From assembly GCF_000250675.2 (NCBI RefSeq), contig NC_018681.1:9238001-9302000 (forward strand): DNA of 64,000 bases, read 5' to 3'. The translations under genes were made by a program, and so were the position numbers. Numbering within the stretch: position 1 is the stretch's first letter; each line of letters starts with the position of its first letter. This DNA comes from Nocardia brasiliensis ATCC 700358 (GTDB lineage Bacteria > Actinomycetota > Actinomycetes > Mycobacteriales > Mycobacteriaceae). Shown one piece after another: positions 8,263-16,312 of this stretch. The notes beneath the pieces are model-generated. The model ran no database searches, was not told the origin of the DNA, and saw nothing but the letters and a program-made list of their open reading frames with translations.

Positions 8263-9060
8263 TCAGTGGTAACCGCTGAACTCCCACGGGTCGTGGGCGC
8301 TGAACACCGAGACCTCGTCCCCGTGGTCGCGGACGAGTTCGCGCAACCGCGCCCGGGTGCCGACGCGCAGGTCGTGATGCACCTCCGAGCTGGTCTGCAC
8401 CACGTCCATTACCGGGTGCGGGTGATAGGGCTGGGTCAACTCGCGGTGATAGTAGTAGGCGTCGCCGCAATGCAGCAGCCACCGATCGCCCTCGCGCACA
8501 GCCACTCCGGTGTGCCCGGCCGTGTGCCCGCCGAGCGGGACGAGCTTGAAATCCGACGGCAAACCCGTCAACGGCGTTGCGCGAAAACCGAACCAGTCAT
8601 CGTCGCCATCCGGGTGATAGGTGACCCAATCGGGTCCGTGCGCCCAATGTGCTTCGCGGTACCGGAAATTCGGTCCTTCCGCCTGTGCCGCCGCCAGCTC
8701 GGCGGCGAGCACGTGCACCTTCGCCTGCGGAAAGTCGGGCAGACCACCGCAGTGGTCCACGTCGAGGTGGGTGAGGATGATGTGCTGGACGTCGGCGGGC
8801 GCGTAGCCGAGGCGGGCGACCTGCCGGATCGCGGTCTCTGCCGGGTCGAGCAGCGGCTGGGCCATGGCCACCCAGTCCGCGCCGAGCGTGCCTTCCGGGT
8901 CGCGGACGTTGTCGAGGCCGAGCCCGGTCTCGACGAGAACCAGTCCGTCCGAATCGGTTTCGACCAGCAGGCAGTGGTTGACCGCGGGTGCGGCCTGCGG
9001 TCCCGCGTACGTCGCGTCGATCTGCCGCAGGGATCCGCAATTCAGGTGGTGAATCTTCAT
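8263..9060 (-). CDS. MBL-fold metallo-hydrolase (lactonase-like)
   Basis: 265 residues of the metallo-beta-lactamase superfamily. The metal motif is THLDVDHCGG (residues 97-106), with Asp at residue 100 where the usual HxHxDH has His. Further metal ligands are likely in GGHTAGHTG and HCGDAYY and the late SAHDPWEF. Overall length and order fit the N-acyl-homoserine-lactonase-like branch, but the substrate is unknown. There is no ribosome site before the ATG at 9060, and a promoter-like TTGACT (9093-9098, minus strand) with a MerR-type palindrome in its spacer would start transcription at about the ATG, suggesting a leaderless message controlled by the divergent MerR gene. Confidence 0.8.
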   Translation of the reverse strand: MKIHHLNCGSLRQIDATYAGPQAAPAVNHCLLVETDSDGLVLVETGLGLDNVRDPEGTLGADWVAMAQPLLDPAETAIRQVARLGYAPADVQHIILTHLDVDHCGGLPDFPQAKVHVLAAELAAAQAEGPNFRYREAHWAHGPDWVTYHPDGDDDWFGFRATPLTGLPSDFKLVPLGGHTAGHTGVAVREGDRWLLHCGDAYYYHRELTQPYHPHPVMDVVQTSSEVHHDLRVGTRARLRELVRDHGDEVSVFSAHDPWEFSGYH

Positions 9061-9075
9061 GACGAGTAGTGTTCA

Positions 9076-9095
9076 ACTTGAAGCGCGCTTCAAGT
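9076..9095. promoter_or_regulatory. MerR-type palindromic operator
   Basis: A perfect 20-bp palindrome, ACTTGAAGCGCGCTTCAAGT, lies 15 nt from the metallo-hydrolase ATG and 11 nt from the MerR ATG. On the minus strand it falls in the spacer after TTGACT, the usual arrangement of MerR-activated promoters. Confidence 0.75.
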
Positions 9096-9106
9096 CAAGG
9101 AGAACC

Positions 9107-9559
9107 ATGGCCGATAATCTGCTGGACATCGCCGAGGTGGCAGACCGCTGCGGCCTCGCGCCCTCCGCGCTGCGGTTCTACGAGCAACGCGGCCTGATCG
9201 AGTCCACGGGGCGCAACGGCCTGCGCCGGACCTACCATCCGGACGTGCTCGGCCGCCTCGCGATGATCATCTGCGCACGCGAGGCGGGCTTCACCCTCGC
9301 CGAGATCACCCGATTCACCCGCGCCACCCCCGGCGATACCGATATCCGGGCGAACATGGCGCAGAAGGCCCGCGATCTGGAGGACGACATCGCCCGGCTC
9401 CTCCGCATGCGCGACGGTCTGCGCCACGCCGCCACCTGCACGCACGAGGTGCTGGTGGACTGCCCGGAATTCAAACGCACCCTGGCGAATCCGGCCCCAC
9501 GCCCCGCCCGGACGCGGAAGTCATCGAGCACAGCACGACGCCGTTCCGGGGCGGCCTGA
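9107..9559 (+). CDS. MerR-family transcriptional regulator
   Basis: 150 residues. The N-terminal winged helix-turn-helix (about 5-75) includes DIAEVADRCGLAPSALRFYE and RGLI, typical of MerR proteins; a dimerisation helix follows (about 80-115). The C-terminal CTHEVLVDCPEF segment has two cysteines 8 apart, reminiscent of metal- or redox-sensing MerR proteins, but no clear SoxR iron-sulfur motif is present. The ATG at 9107 has AAGGAG 5 nt upstream. Divergent from the metallo-hydrolase across a perfect palindrome, it probably regulates that gene and itself. The stop is 1 nt from the stop of the convergent HAD gene. Confidence 0.85.
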   Translation: MADNLLDIAEVADRCGLAPSALRFYEQRGLIESTGRNGLRRTYHPDVLGRLAMIICAREAGFTLAEITRFTRATPGDTDIRANMAQKARDLEDDIARLLRMRDGLRHAATCTHEVLVDCPEFKRTLANPAPRPARTRKSSSTARRRSGAA

Positions 9560-9560
9560 C

Positions 9561-10409
9561 TCAGTCCTGCTGCTGCGGTGAGCCTTTGATGAACCAGTTG
9601 ATGATCTCCTCACCCGCGAGGATGCCGGTGGCCCGGGTGATCGTGAGATTCGGATGGGTCCAGTTGAGATGTTCGAGTTCGCCGTGCCTCGGGCGGATGG
9701 CGTAGTCGGCCGCGCGCAGCATCTCGGCATCCAGCGCACCGTCACCGGCGGCGAAAGTCCTCGACTCGGTGGCCAATTCGCCCGACTCGAGCAGCCTGCG
9801 GCGCACCTCGGCGACCGCGTGACTCTTGCAGACCACGTGCGGCATCGTGTAGATCTTGCGACCCTGCTGCGAGGCGGACCAGCCCCGGGGGCGGCACCAT
9901 TCGTCCCACTCCGCGAGGAAGCCCTCAGGCACTTCCTTCGGGCGGACCACCAGGTAGCAGAACAGATCGTCGGCGACGCGGAACTTCGACACCCACGAAT
10001 CGCCGATGCGGGCGCGGAGTTCGGTGGTGATCTCGGACAGGGTCGCACCGCCCGCGCGCACTTTGGCGTCGATATCGATGCGCCAGCGCAGATCGGGCAC
10101 GCCGTCGACCAGAATGTTGCCGCCGTTGCTGGTGATGGCGTAACGCCAAGGCGCGCCGGGCAATTGGATGCGATTGAACTGTTTGATGGTGCGGGTGGTG
10201 GTCGGCACGACCGCGGCCGGCTGGGTGAGGGTCTGCATGCGCAGGGCGGCGGCGGTCGTCATGAACGACAGCGGGGCGCCCTCTAGGTGTTCCACGCACA
10301 CCGTCGGCACCTCGGGGTGCGCGTTGAACGCGTTGCGCGAGTAGATCATCGTCCGGTCCAGGTCGGTGGCGACCAGCGTGTGTCTTCGTAGTCGACCCAA
10401 CTCCATCAT
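9561..10409 (-). CDS. HAD-superfamily phosphatase of the Ter biosynthetic operon
   Basis: 282 residues. The HAD motif I is TDLDRTM (nucleophile Asp near residue 15), motif II a Ser/Thr-rich TSNGGN, and motif IV GDGALDAEML. The length and insert fit HAD phosphatases of the Cof/sucrose-phosphatase type. In ter-linked operons such a HAD enzyme accompanies the PRTase and HpcH/HpaI-like enzymes and is thought to dephosphorylate a nucleoside-like product; that role is inference. The first of two adjacent ATG codons has GGAG 8 nt upstream. It is the last gene of a four-gene minus-strand operon, 50 nt after the PRTase fusion. Confidence 0.8.
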   Translation of the reverse strand: MMELGRLRRHTLVATDLDRTMIYSRNAFNAHPEVPTVCVEHLEGAPLSFMTTAAALRMQTLTQPAAVVPTTTRTIKQFNRIQLPGAPWRYAITSNGGNILVDGVPDLRWRIDIDAKVRAGGATLSEITTELRARIGDSWVSKFRVADDLFCYLVVRPKEVPEGFLAEWDEWCRPRGWSASQQGRKIYTMPHVVCKSHAVAEVRRRLLESGELATESRTFAAGDGALDAEMLRAADYAIRPRHGELEHLNWTHPNLTITRATGILAGEEIINWFIKGSPQQQD

Positions 10410-10459
10410 GCACCCAGCTCCATTATCCAGTCGGTTCCATCATCATCTGAGCTGCTCGG

Positions 10460-12940
10460 TCACGACTGCACGTCCTTGATCAGCCCCATGCACGAGTACG
10501 CCAGGCCGGGCACCACCTCGACCGGCACCCCGCGCGCGGCGGCCAGCAACCGGATGTGCGCGTGTTCGGGTGCGTCGGCCTCGCGCACCAGCACCCGCCA
10601 CGGCAGCCGGCGCAGCAGCACCCGGGTGGTCTCGCCCACCCCCGGCTTCACGAAATTGACGCTGGCGATGCCGTATTCGGCCCGCACCTGCTCGACCGAC
10701 GCCCACCCGGTCCAGGTGGGCGTGCGCGCGCCGGCGCGGACCGCGGCGACCGCGCCGGGCACCCGGTCGCGGACCGCGTCGAACGCGGCCGCCACGGTGT
10801 CCAGCAACCGGTTCGACACGTCGTCGCCGGCCAGTTCGCGATAGAACTTGGCGCCGTGGAACTCGCTGGGCCCGATCAGCTCGTCGTTCAGTACGGTGCG
10901 CGAGATCAGGCCGGAGACCGTCGAATTGAGGCAGGCGGAGGCGATGAGGAAATCGTCCCGGGTGCCGTAGGTGCGCACACAGTGGCCGGGGTCGGCGAGC
11001 ACGGCGAGTTCGTCGTTGAAGCGCGCGCCACCCGCCGCGTGGTAGGCGTCGAGCGCCTCGGTCAGCTCGTGCGTGATCGCACCCTTGCCGGTCCAACCGT
11101 CCACGAACACGATGGAGGACGGATCATGGTGCGCCGCAAGATAATCCAGCGCCACCGCGTCGATACCGCGACCGCGCACGATCGAGACGGCATAGTGCGG
11201 CACGTCCAGGGACGGCAGGCCGGCGGCCCGCCCGGAACGCAGCCAGCGCCGCATCAGGATGCCGATGGGCGTCCCCGCCCGGGCGAGCGAGACCAGCACG
11301 ATATCGTCGCCGCGTTCGGCCACCACCAGTTCCGCGACCGTCGCGACCGCGAGCGCCAGTCGCTCGGCGCTGTCGGCGAGCACCTCGTCGAACAGCGCGC
11401 GATAGGTGGCGTCGGGCTGGTATTCGATCGGCAGCGATTCCGCGTAGTGCGCCACCCCGGCCTGAATCCGCCGTTCCCGTTCCACGACATCGGCTTCCAG
11501 GTCGACGGCGGAGAGATCCTTCAGCAGCCAGCACACCTCGTCGGCCGGGTACGAACCGAATTCCGGGCCGTACAGCGGCGTCGGGAGTCCGGCCGCGGCG
11601 GCCGCCGTGCCGGTACGCAACTCGGCCCGCGCCGCATCCAGCGCCCGCGGGTCCGCGCCGGGCAGCACCGCGACCACGACGTCGGCGCCGGAGGCGGTCA
11701 GCACATCCACCAGACCACCGTCGGCGACCAGCTCGTCGGTATCGGCGGGCGGATCGATGACGACCAGCAGCACCGGATCGGCGTCGCTGCCGTCGTCCCA
11801 CTGCGCGTTGTACAGATACCGCGGCGCTTCCCGGTCGGATTCCGGTGCGGTGAACCGGAATCCGCGCCGGAGCGGATACCCCGGTTCGTCCAGCACATAC
11901 GCGGGCGAACGGGTGGTCGTTTGGTATCGCACCGGCGTGCCCGCGTCGGCGAGTTCCGCAGCCAGTCGCAGCGGCAGATACATCAGCTCCTCGTGCCCGA
12001 GCACGATGACCGGCCGCTCCGGGAACTGCGCACCGAGCCGAGCACGCAACCGGTCCGTGGCTGTCGCGAGGGCCGCGTCGAAGGCAGCGAGGTCGGCGCG
12101 CAGCACGCCGTGCCGACCGCCCTCGGGCACCGCGGCGGGCCAGGGCAATTCGAGCCGGGTGAACGAGCCGCGCTGTGCGGCAATCGGATTGAGCGTGGCT
12201 TCGGGAAGTTCGGCGACCGCGTCCACCAGTCCCGCGGGCAGCACGGTCTGTCCCGAGGCCAGGCATACGGTGTCGATCCGCACGCCGATATCGGCGGCCG
12301 CTTTCTCGAACGCGGCACGGTCGGCCTCGACTCGCATATCCACCAGCGAGGCGAGCACATAGTGCGAACGCGGCGAAAAGGCGTGCAGTGCCCGAATCGC
12401 GTCGAGTGCCGTAGCGCCCGTGGATATTTCGTCGTCGACCAGAACCAAGGGCAGGTCGTTGACAAAAATATCGGCGGGCACCGGCTGCAGTTGATGCGAA
12501 GTGGCGTGCGAATGTCCTTCTTCGAAACCGGTGAGTGTGTCGGCTTCGGCGACATCACGCCGGGTCGAATGCAGATAACCGACGGCCCCGATCCGCGCCG
12601 CGACACAGTGGCCCAGTCCCGTTGCGGTTTCGGCGAAGCCGAGCACCAGCGCGTCCCGCCCATCGAGCAGTTCCCGCACGAGATCGCCCAGCCGGTTACC
12701 GCCCTCGAGCACCACGCGGGGATCGGTGGGCAGATGTTTCCCGAGCACGGTGGAGACGAGCAGGTGTGCGCGGCGCTTGTTGCCCCGCCGCAGCCCGGGC
12801 TGGATCAGCGCAGCGATGTCCAACGCCGCGGGCAGCACCCCGACCGGGGCGGTGCCGAACGATTCCGCGTGTTCCAGCTGGATGCCGAGATTCTTTGTAG
12901 CCCAGGGAGTTTCGATAATTTCGAGGGAGGCGCCACTCAT
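10460..12940 (-). CDS. PRTase-TRSP-StiP-PELOTA fusion protein
   Basis: 826 residues. An N-terminal phosphoribosyltransferase domain has the PRPP loop LVLVDDEISTGA (residues 166-177). A TRSP-type domain follows (about 250-430), then a StiP-like putative cysteine protease domain (about 480-735), with SLARAGTPIG, FVDGWTGKGAI and SACLNSTVSGLISRT. A PELOTA-type RNA-binding-like domain ends the protein (about 745-826). These domains belong to the ter-associated pathway proposed to make a nucleoside-like metabolite. In other actinobacteria I recall the PRTase and StiP parts as separate genes. The ATG at 12940 overlaps the upstream stop (ATGA), so translation is coupled. Confidence 0.8.
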   Translation of the reverse strand: MSGASLEIIETPWATKNLGIQLEHAESFGTAPVGVLPAALDIAALIQPGLRRGNKRRAHLLVSTVLGKHLPTDPRVVLEGGNRLGDLVRELLDGRDALVLGFAETATGLGHCVAARIGAVGYLHSTRRDVAEADTLTGFEEGHSHATSHQLQPVPADIFVNDLPLVLVDDEISTGATALDAIRALHAFSPRSHYVLASLVDMRVEADRAAFEKAAADIGVRIDTVCLASGQTVLPAGLVDAVAELPEATLNPIAAQRGSFTRLELPWPAAVPEGGRHGVLRADLAAFDAALATATDRLRARLGAQFPERPVIVLGHEELMYLPLRLAAELADAGTPVRYQTTTRSPAYVLDEPGYPLRRGFRFTAPESDREAPRYLYNAQWDDGSDADPVLLVVIDPPADTDELVADGGLVDVLTASGADVVVAVLPGADPRALDAARAELRTGTAAAAAGLPTPLYGPEFGSYPADEVCWLLKDLSAVDLEADVVERERRIQAGVAHYAESLPIEYQPDATYRALFDEVLADSAERLALAVATVAELVVAERGDDIVLVSLARAGTPIGILMRRWLRSGRAAGLPSLDVPHYAVSIVRGRGIDAVALDYLAAHHDPSSIVFVDGWTGKGAITHELTEALDAYHAAGGARFNDELAVLADPGHCVRTYGTRDDFLIASACLNSTVSGLISRTVLNDELIGPSEFHGAKFYRELAGDDVSNRLLDTVAAAFDAVRDRVPGAVAAVRAGARTPTWTGWASVEQVRAEYGIASVNFVKPGVGETTRVLLRRLPWRVLVREADAPEHAHIRLLAAARGVPVEVVPGLAYSCMGLIKDVQS

Positions 12941-14151
12941 ACCTTCACCAACGCGGTCAGCAGATCCACGAACGACACTCCCTTGTTGGCCACGCCGAAC
13001 ACCCTGGCGCGCAGCAAGGTCTGCCGGGCCCAGCTGCGATGCGGCCGCATCTCGTTCATCTTGTTCCGGTAGCCCGAGGCCGCGACCCCGCCGACATCGA
13101 CCTGCAAGATGTCCAGCGCGTCGGAGTACTCCTCGTGCGTCACCACCGACAGGGCGTGCACCGCCGCCACATGCGACGGATGGATCACCGTCTTGCCCTG
13201 GATGCCGTTGGCCCGGTCCAGCGTGATCTCCCGCAGCAGGCCGTCCAGGTCCCGGCTGACCAGGTACTGCCGGAACGGCACCGCGTCGGATTCCTCGAAC
13301 GGCGCGGTGCGCAGCAGCGGCCGGAACATGCGCTCGTGGTCGGCGAAGTACTCCCAGACCGGGCCGGTGATGACGAAGCCGGTGCCGTCCGCGCGGCCCA
13401 GATAGTTCACGATGTCGCCGATGACGTCGGCGACCACCCGCACGTCGTAGATGGTCAGGTCGCGGTCACGCCGGATGCCGAAGGTCGAGCACATATCGGT
13501 GGCGCCGACCCGCACGGCCAGCACCCGATCGCGATGCGCGCCGAGCAGTTCCGCGATCCGGGTCAGCTCCTGATCCCGGGTCTGCCGGTGCACCAGGCCC
13601 GCCGATTCGAGCACCGGCATCCCGTAGATCGGCCGATCCAGTCGCCGCACCGCGGCGCTCAACGCCTCCAGATAACGCGGACCCGTCGTGCTGTCGAACT
13701 TCGGGAAGACGAATCCGGTCAGCACCGAGGCGCCGGCGTCCAGCTGCTCGACGATCTCGGTGATGGTGTCCGCGTCGCGCACCCGGACGAACAGCAGCGG
13801 ATTCGAATCCCCGTTGTGCGCCAGCGCATCCAGGGTGCGAACCGTCTGCGACTTGGCCAGTTCGACCTCGTGATCGGCGACCGCGTCCTCGAGATCGATC
13901 ACCATCGAGCACACACCGCGTTCGGCGCGTTTGCTGATGGTCAGCGCGAGGTCCGGCCGGGTCGCCGGCGCGTAGAGGGTCGCGCCGAGCGCGACCGCCA
14001 GTAATTCCCGATCGGTGTGGTCGTCGCCGAACGGCTCGGGCTCCCGGTGGAAAAGACTCCGTGCGTCCGGACCGTGCAGCTGCCGAAAGTGGCGCAGCGG
14101 CATTCGCTTCCGCAGGGAAACTTCCCGCTGGACGGCGATGCCTGCGGTCAT
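12937..14151 (-). CDS. HpcH/HpaI aldolase / citrate-lyase-like protein
   Basis: 404 residues, TIM-barrel C-C lyase of the HpcH/HpaI/CitE superfamily. Visible elements are ERGVCSMVIDLEDAV (metal-binding Glu/Asp region), GFVFPKF, MPVLES, LAVRVGATDMCS and GKTVIHPSHV near the C-terminus. In ter loci it is thought to join or cleave a C-C bond on the metabolite made with the PRTase and HAD enzymes. The ATG at 14151 is 13 nt after the upstream coiled-coil gene; an ATG 16 codons later is an alternative. The stop overlaps the start of the PRTase fusion. Confidence 0.85.
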   Translation of the reverse strand: MTAGIAVQREVSLRKRMPLRHFRQLHGPDARSLFHREPEPFGDDHTDRELLAVALGATLYAPATRPDLALTISKRAERGVCSMVIDLEDAVADHEVELAKSQTVRTLDALAHNGDSNPLLFVRVRDADTITEIVEQLDAGASVLTGFVFPKFDSTTGPRYLEALSAAVRRLDRPIYGMPVLESAGLVHRQTRDQELTRIAELLGAHRDRVLAVRVGATDMCSTFGIRRDRDLTIYDVRVVADVIGDIVNYLGRADGTGFVITGPVWEYFADHERMFRPLLRTAPFEESDAVPFRQYLVSRDLDGLLREITLDRANGIQGKTVIHPSHVAAVHALSVVTHEEYSDALDILQVDVGGVAASGYRNKMNEMRPHRSWARQTLLRARVFGVANKGVSFVDLLTALVKV

Positions 14152-14164
14152 CGTTGGTCCATCC

Positions 14165-15382
14165 TCATTCTCGTCGTGGTCCTGCTTGTTTTCTCATTCG
14201 ATCTACCACCCCGGCTATGAAATCCATGACGGTATCCAGCTCCGTCACATACGCCCAGTAATCGGGGTGCCGCCCCGACAGGCTCTCGCTGATTCGATCG
14301 ATCCGTACGGCCTGCGCGTCGAGCACAGAACCCCATTCCGGGACGAGCTCGCGACTCACCGCGAGCATTTGCGCGTCCCGCAGCCGAAATCGTACGGCCT
14401 TGGCCTTCTCTTGCGGGTCGGACCGGACTTCCCGCAGCAAAGTCAGCCGTTTCGTGACGGCGTCGACCTGCTGCTCGGCCTCCGTGAGATACCCGCGGGC
14501 GGACGTGGTCAGATCAAGTGCAATCTCCGGGTTGTTCTCCGCCGCTGCCGCACGCGCCCGGGCCAGGGCATCGTCCGCGGCCTCGATGGCTCGCTGGCTT
14601 TCCCGCTCATTGTCAGCCAAGTCTGCCGAACTCGCAGCATTGAATTCGCGCAGCAGGGCCGAATAGGCCGGGCCGAGCCCCTCGGCCCTGGTCCGGGCGG
14701 CGGCCAGCCGGGTGGTCACCGAGGCGACCGCGGTTTTCGCCGCGGCGGCCCGAGAGGGGGCCTGCGCCAACGCTTCTGCCAATGCCTTGGTGGTCGCCTC
14801 CAGCCGGTTCGCGGCATCCCGCACCGTGCCCGCCGGAGCCCCCGGACCTGCGGCTTCGAGTGTGACAAGGGCCTCATCCACGGCTTGGGCGCGTTGCCGT
14901 ACCGAGGGATAGTTCGCGAACTCGGATTCGGCCGCCTGCCCGCGCACGCCCGCCGCGCTGATCTTCACCTGCTGGGCCAGCTGCGGCACCGTGCCGAGCA
15001 CCGCGACCGCCTGCTCGAGCTGGGCCTGGTTGGCGCGATAGAACTCGTCGACCGCACGGGCCGCCTCGACCAGCTGCCTGGTCACGGTGTCGGCCTGCGC
15101 CTGCCCCTGTGGCATCGGGGTCGCATCGCGTTCGACCTGCTCGAGCTGCTCGGTCAGGGCCAGATACGCGCCCGACGCGTCGTAGCAGCGGCTGCGCACC
15201 GGCTCCCAGCGCGCGGCCAGGCGCCGCTCCGGGAACACCTGCTCGGACGCGTGCACCGCCGCCTCGGCCGCGCTCTGCCGTCTGTCCATGTCGAGGAACG
15301 CCGACGCCAGCGACTGCCGCGCCTGCTCGATCCATTCGCTGTTCCCGGCTGAGCGGAACCATCCGCGCCTACGGCCTACCAC
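14165..15382 (-). CDS. Coiled-coil protein of the Ter operon
   Basis: 405 residues, almost entirely alpha-helical and rich in Ala, Glu, Gln and Arg, with heptad-like stretches over about residues 40-330. There is no signal peptide or membrane helix. I do not recognise a catalytic domain. It heads the four-gene minus-strand operon and is divergent from terD at 15528, which suggests a structural or scaffolding role in the Ter system. The start is a GTG at 15382 with a weak GGGG upstream, so the exact N-terminus is uncertain. Confidence 0.7.
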   Translation of the reverse strand: MVGRRRGWFRSAGNSEWIEQARQSLASAFLDMDRRQSAAEAAVHASEQVFPERRLAARWEPVRSRCYDASGAYLALTEQLEQVERDATPMPQGQAQADTVTRQLVEAARAVDEFYRANQAQLEQAVAVLGTVPQLAQQVKISAAGVRGQAAESEFANYPSVRQRAQAVDEALVTLEAAGPGAPAGTVRDAANRLEATTKALAEALAQAPSRAAAAKTAVASVTTRLAAARTRAEGLGPAYSALLREFNAASSADLADNERESQRAIEAADDALARARAAAAENNPEIALDLTTSARGYLTEAEQQVDAVTKRLTLLREVRSDPQEKAKAVRFRLRDAQMLAVSRELVPEWGSVLDAQAVRIDRISESLSGRHPDYWAYVTELDTVMDFIAGVVDRMRKQAGPRRE

Positions 15383-15527
15383 GCCCCGATCTTAGAGATC
15401 TCCTCTGTTCACCGGGGGTTCTGCGGGTTCCTACGCAAGTTCGCGGAAACCTACTACTGTCGTAAGGCGTACCCGGCGATTCGGACATGCTGGGAACCAA
15501 TGACGGACTATTGAAAGGGAATCCCGC

Positions 15528-16103
15528 ATGGGTGTCAGTTTGTCCAAGGGCGGCAATGTCTCGCTGACCAAGGCGGCGCCTAACCTCACCGCCGTCGCAG
15601 TCGGCCTAGGGTGGGATGTGCGGACCACCACCGGTACCGACTTCGACCTGGACGCGAGCGCGATCGCGACCGGCGCGGACAAGAAGGTGCTCTCCGACCA
15701 GCACTTCGTGTTCTTCAACAACCTGAAGTCCCCCGAGGGCGCGATCGAGCACGCCGGTGACAACACCACCGGTGAGGGCGAGGGCGACGACGAGGTCATC
15801 AACGTCGACCTGGCGAACACCCCGCCGACCATCGAAAGCATCTTCTTCCCGGTCTCGATCTACGACGCCGAGACCCGGCAGCAGTCGTTCGGTCAGGTCC
15901 GCAACGCGTACATCCGCGTCGTCGACCGCAGCAACAACAACGAACTCGCCCGCTACGACCTCACCGAGGACGCCTCGACCGAGACCGCCATGGTGTTCGG
16001 CGAGCTGTACCGTAACGGGGCGGAGTGGAAGTTCCGCGCCATCGGCCAGGGCTACGCCTCCGGCCTCGCGGGCATCGCCCGTGATTACGGCGTGAACGTC
16101 TAG
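15528..16103 (+). CDS. terD: TerD-family stress protein
   Basis: 191 residues, a canonical single-domain TerD/TerE protein: MGVSLSKGGNVSLTK start, DFDLDAS, the acidic DNTTGEGEGDDE Ca2+-binding segment and RAIGQGYASGL near the end. TerD proteins are cytoplasmic Ca2+-binding proteins associated with tellurite and oxidative stress responses. The ATG at 15528 has GAAAGGGAA upstream. It faces away from the coiled-coil gene and is followed by a strong hairpin terminator, so it is probably monocistronic. Confidence 0.92.
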   Translation: MGVSLSKGGNVSLTKAAPNLTAVAVGLGWDVRTTTGTDFDLDASAIATGADKKVLSDQHFVFFNNLKSPEGAIEHAGDNTTGEGEGDDEVINVDLANTPPTIESIFFPVSIYDAETRQQSFGQVRNAYIRVVDRSNNNELARYDLTEDASTETAMVFGELYRNGAEWKFRAIGQGYASGLAGIARDYGVNV

Positions 16104-16120
16104 GAATAATCCGCGGTTGC

Positions 16121-16144
16121 AGGGGGCCCGGCGACGGGCCCCCT
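16121..16144 (+). terminator. Strong GC hairpin terminator after terD
   Basis: A perfect 10-bp inverted repeat, AGGGGGCCCG (16121-16130) and CGGGCCCCCT (16135-16144), closes a GCGA tetraloop 17 nt after the terD stop. There is no U run, typical for high-GC actinobacteria. Confidence 0.85.
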
Positions 16145-16312
16145 CGTCGTGCGCTCAGGCTTGTCCGATTTGTCGGGAACGCTGACGGGCGCAGCACCGT
16201 TGGACAAGCGAGGGTTCTCCGGCCACGCTGGTACCGGCGGCGCCATCTCGGCTACATCAGATAAAGCGATCGGACGGCAGACGTCCGGCCGACGCAAACG
16301 AAAGGTCCCCGC

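Noticed and set aside
7127..8272. 381-codon plus-strand open frame opposite the epimerase
   Set aside because: The minus strand encodes the NAD-binding and YxxxK motifs with a strong ribosome site.
10556..13072. 838-codon plus-strand open frame opposite the PRTase fusion
   Set aside because: No recognisable motif and shadow composition; the minus strand has the PRPP loop and StiP motifs.
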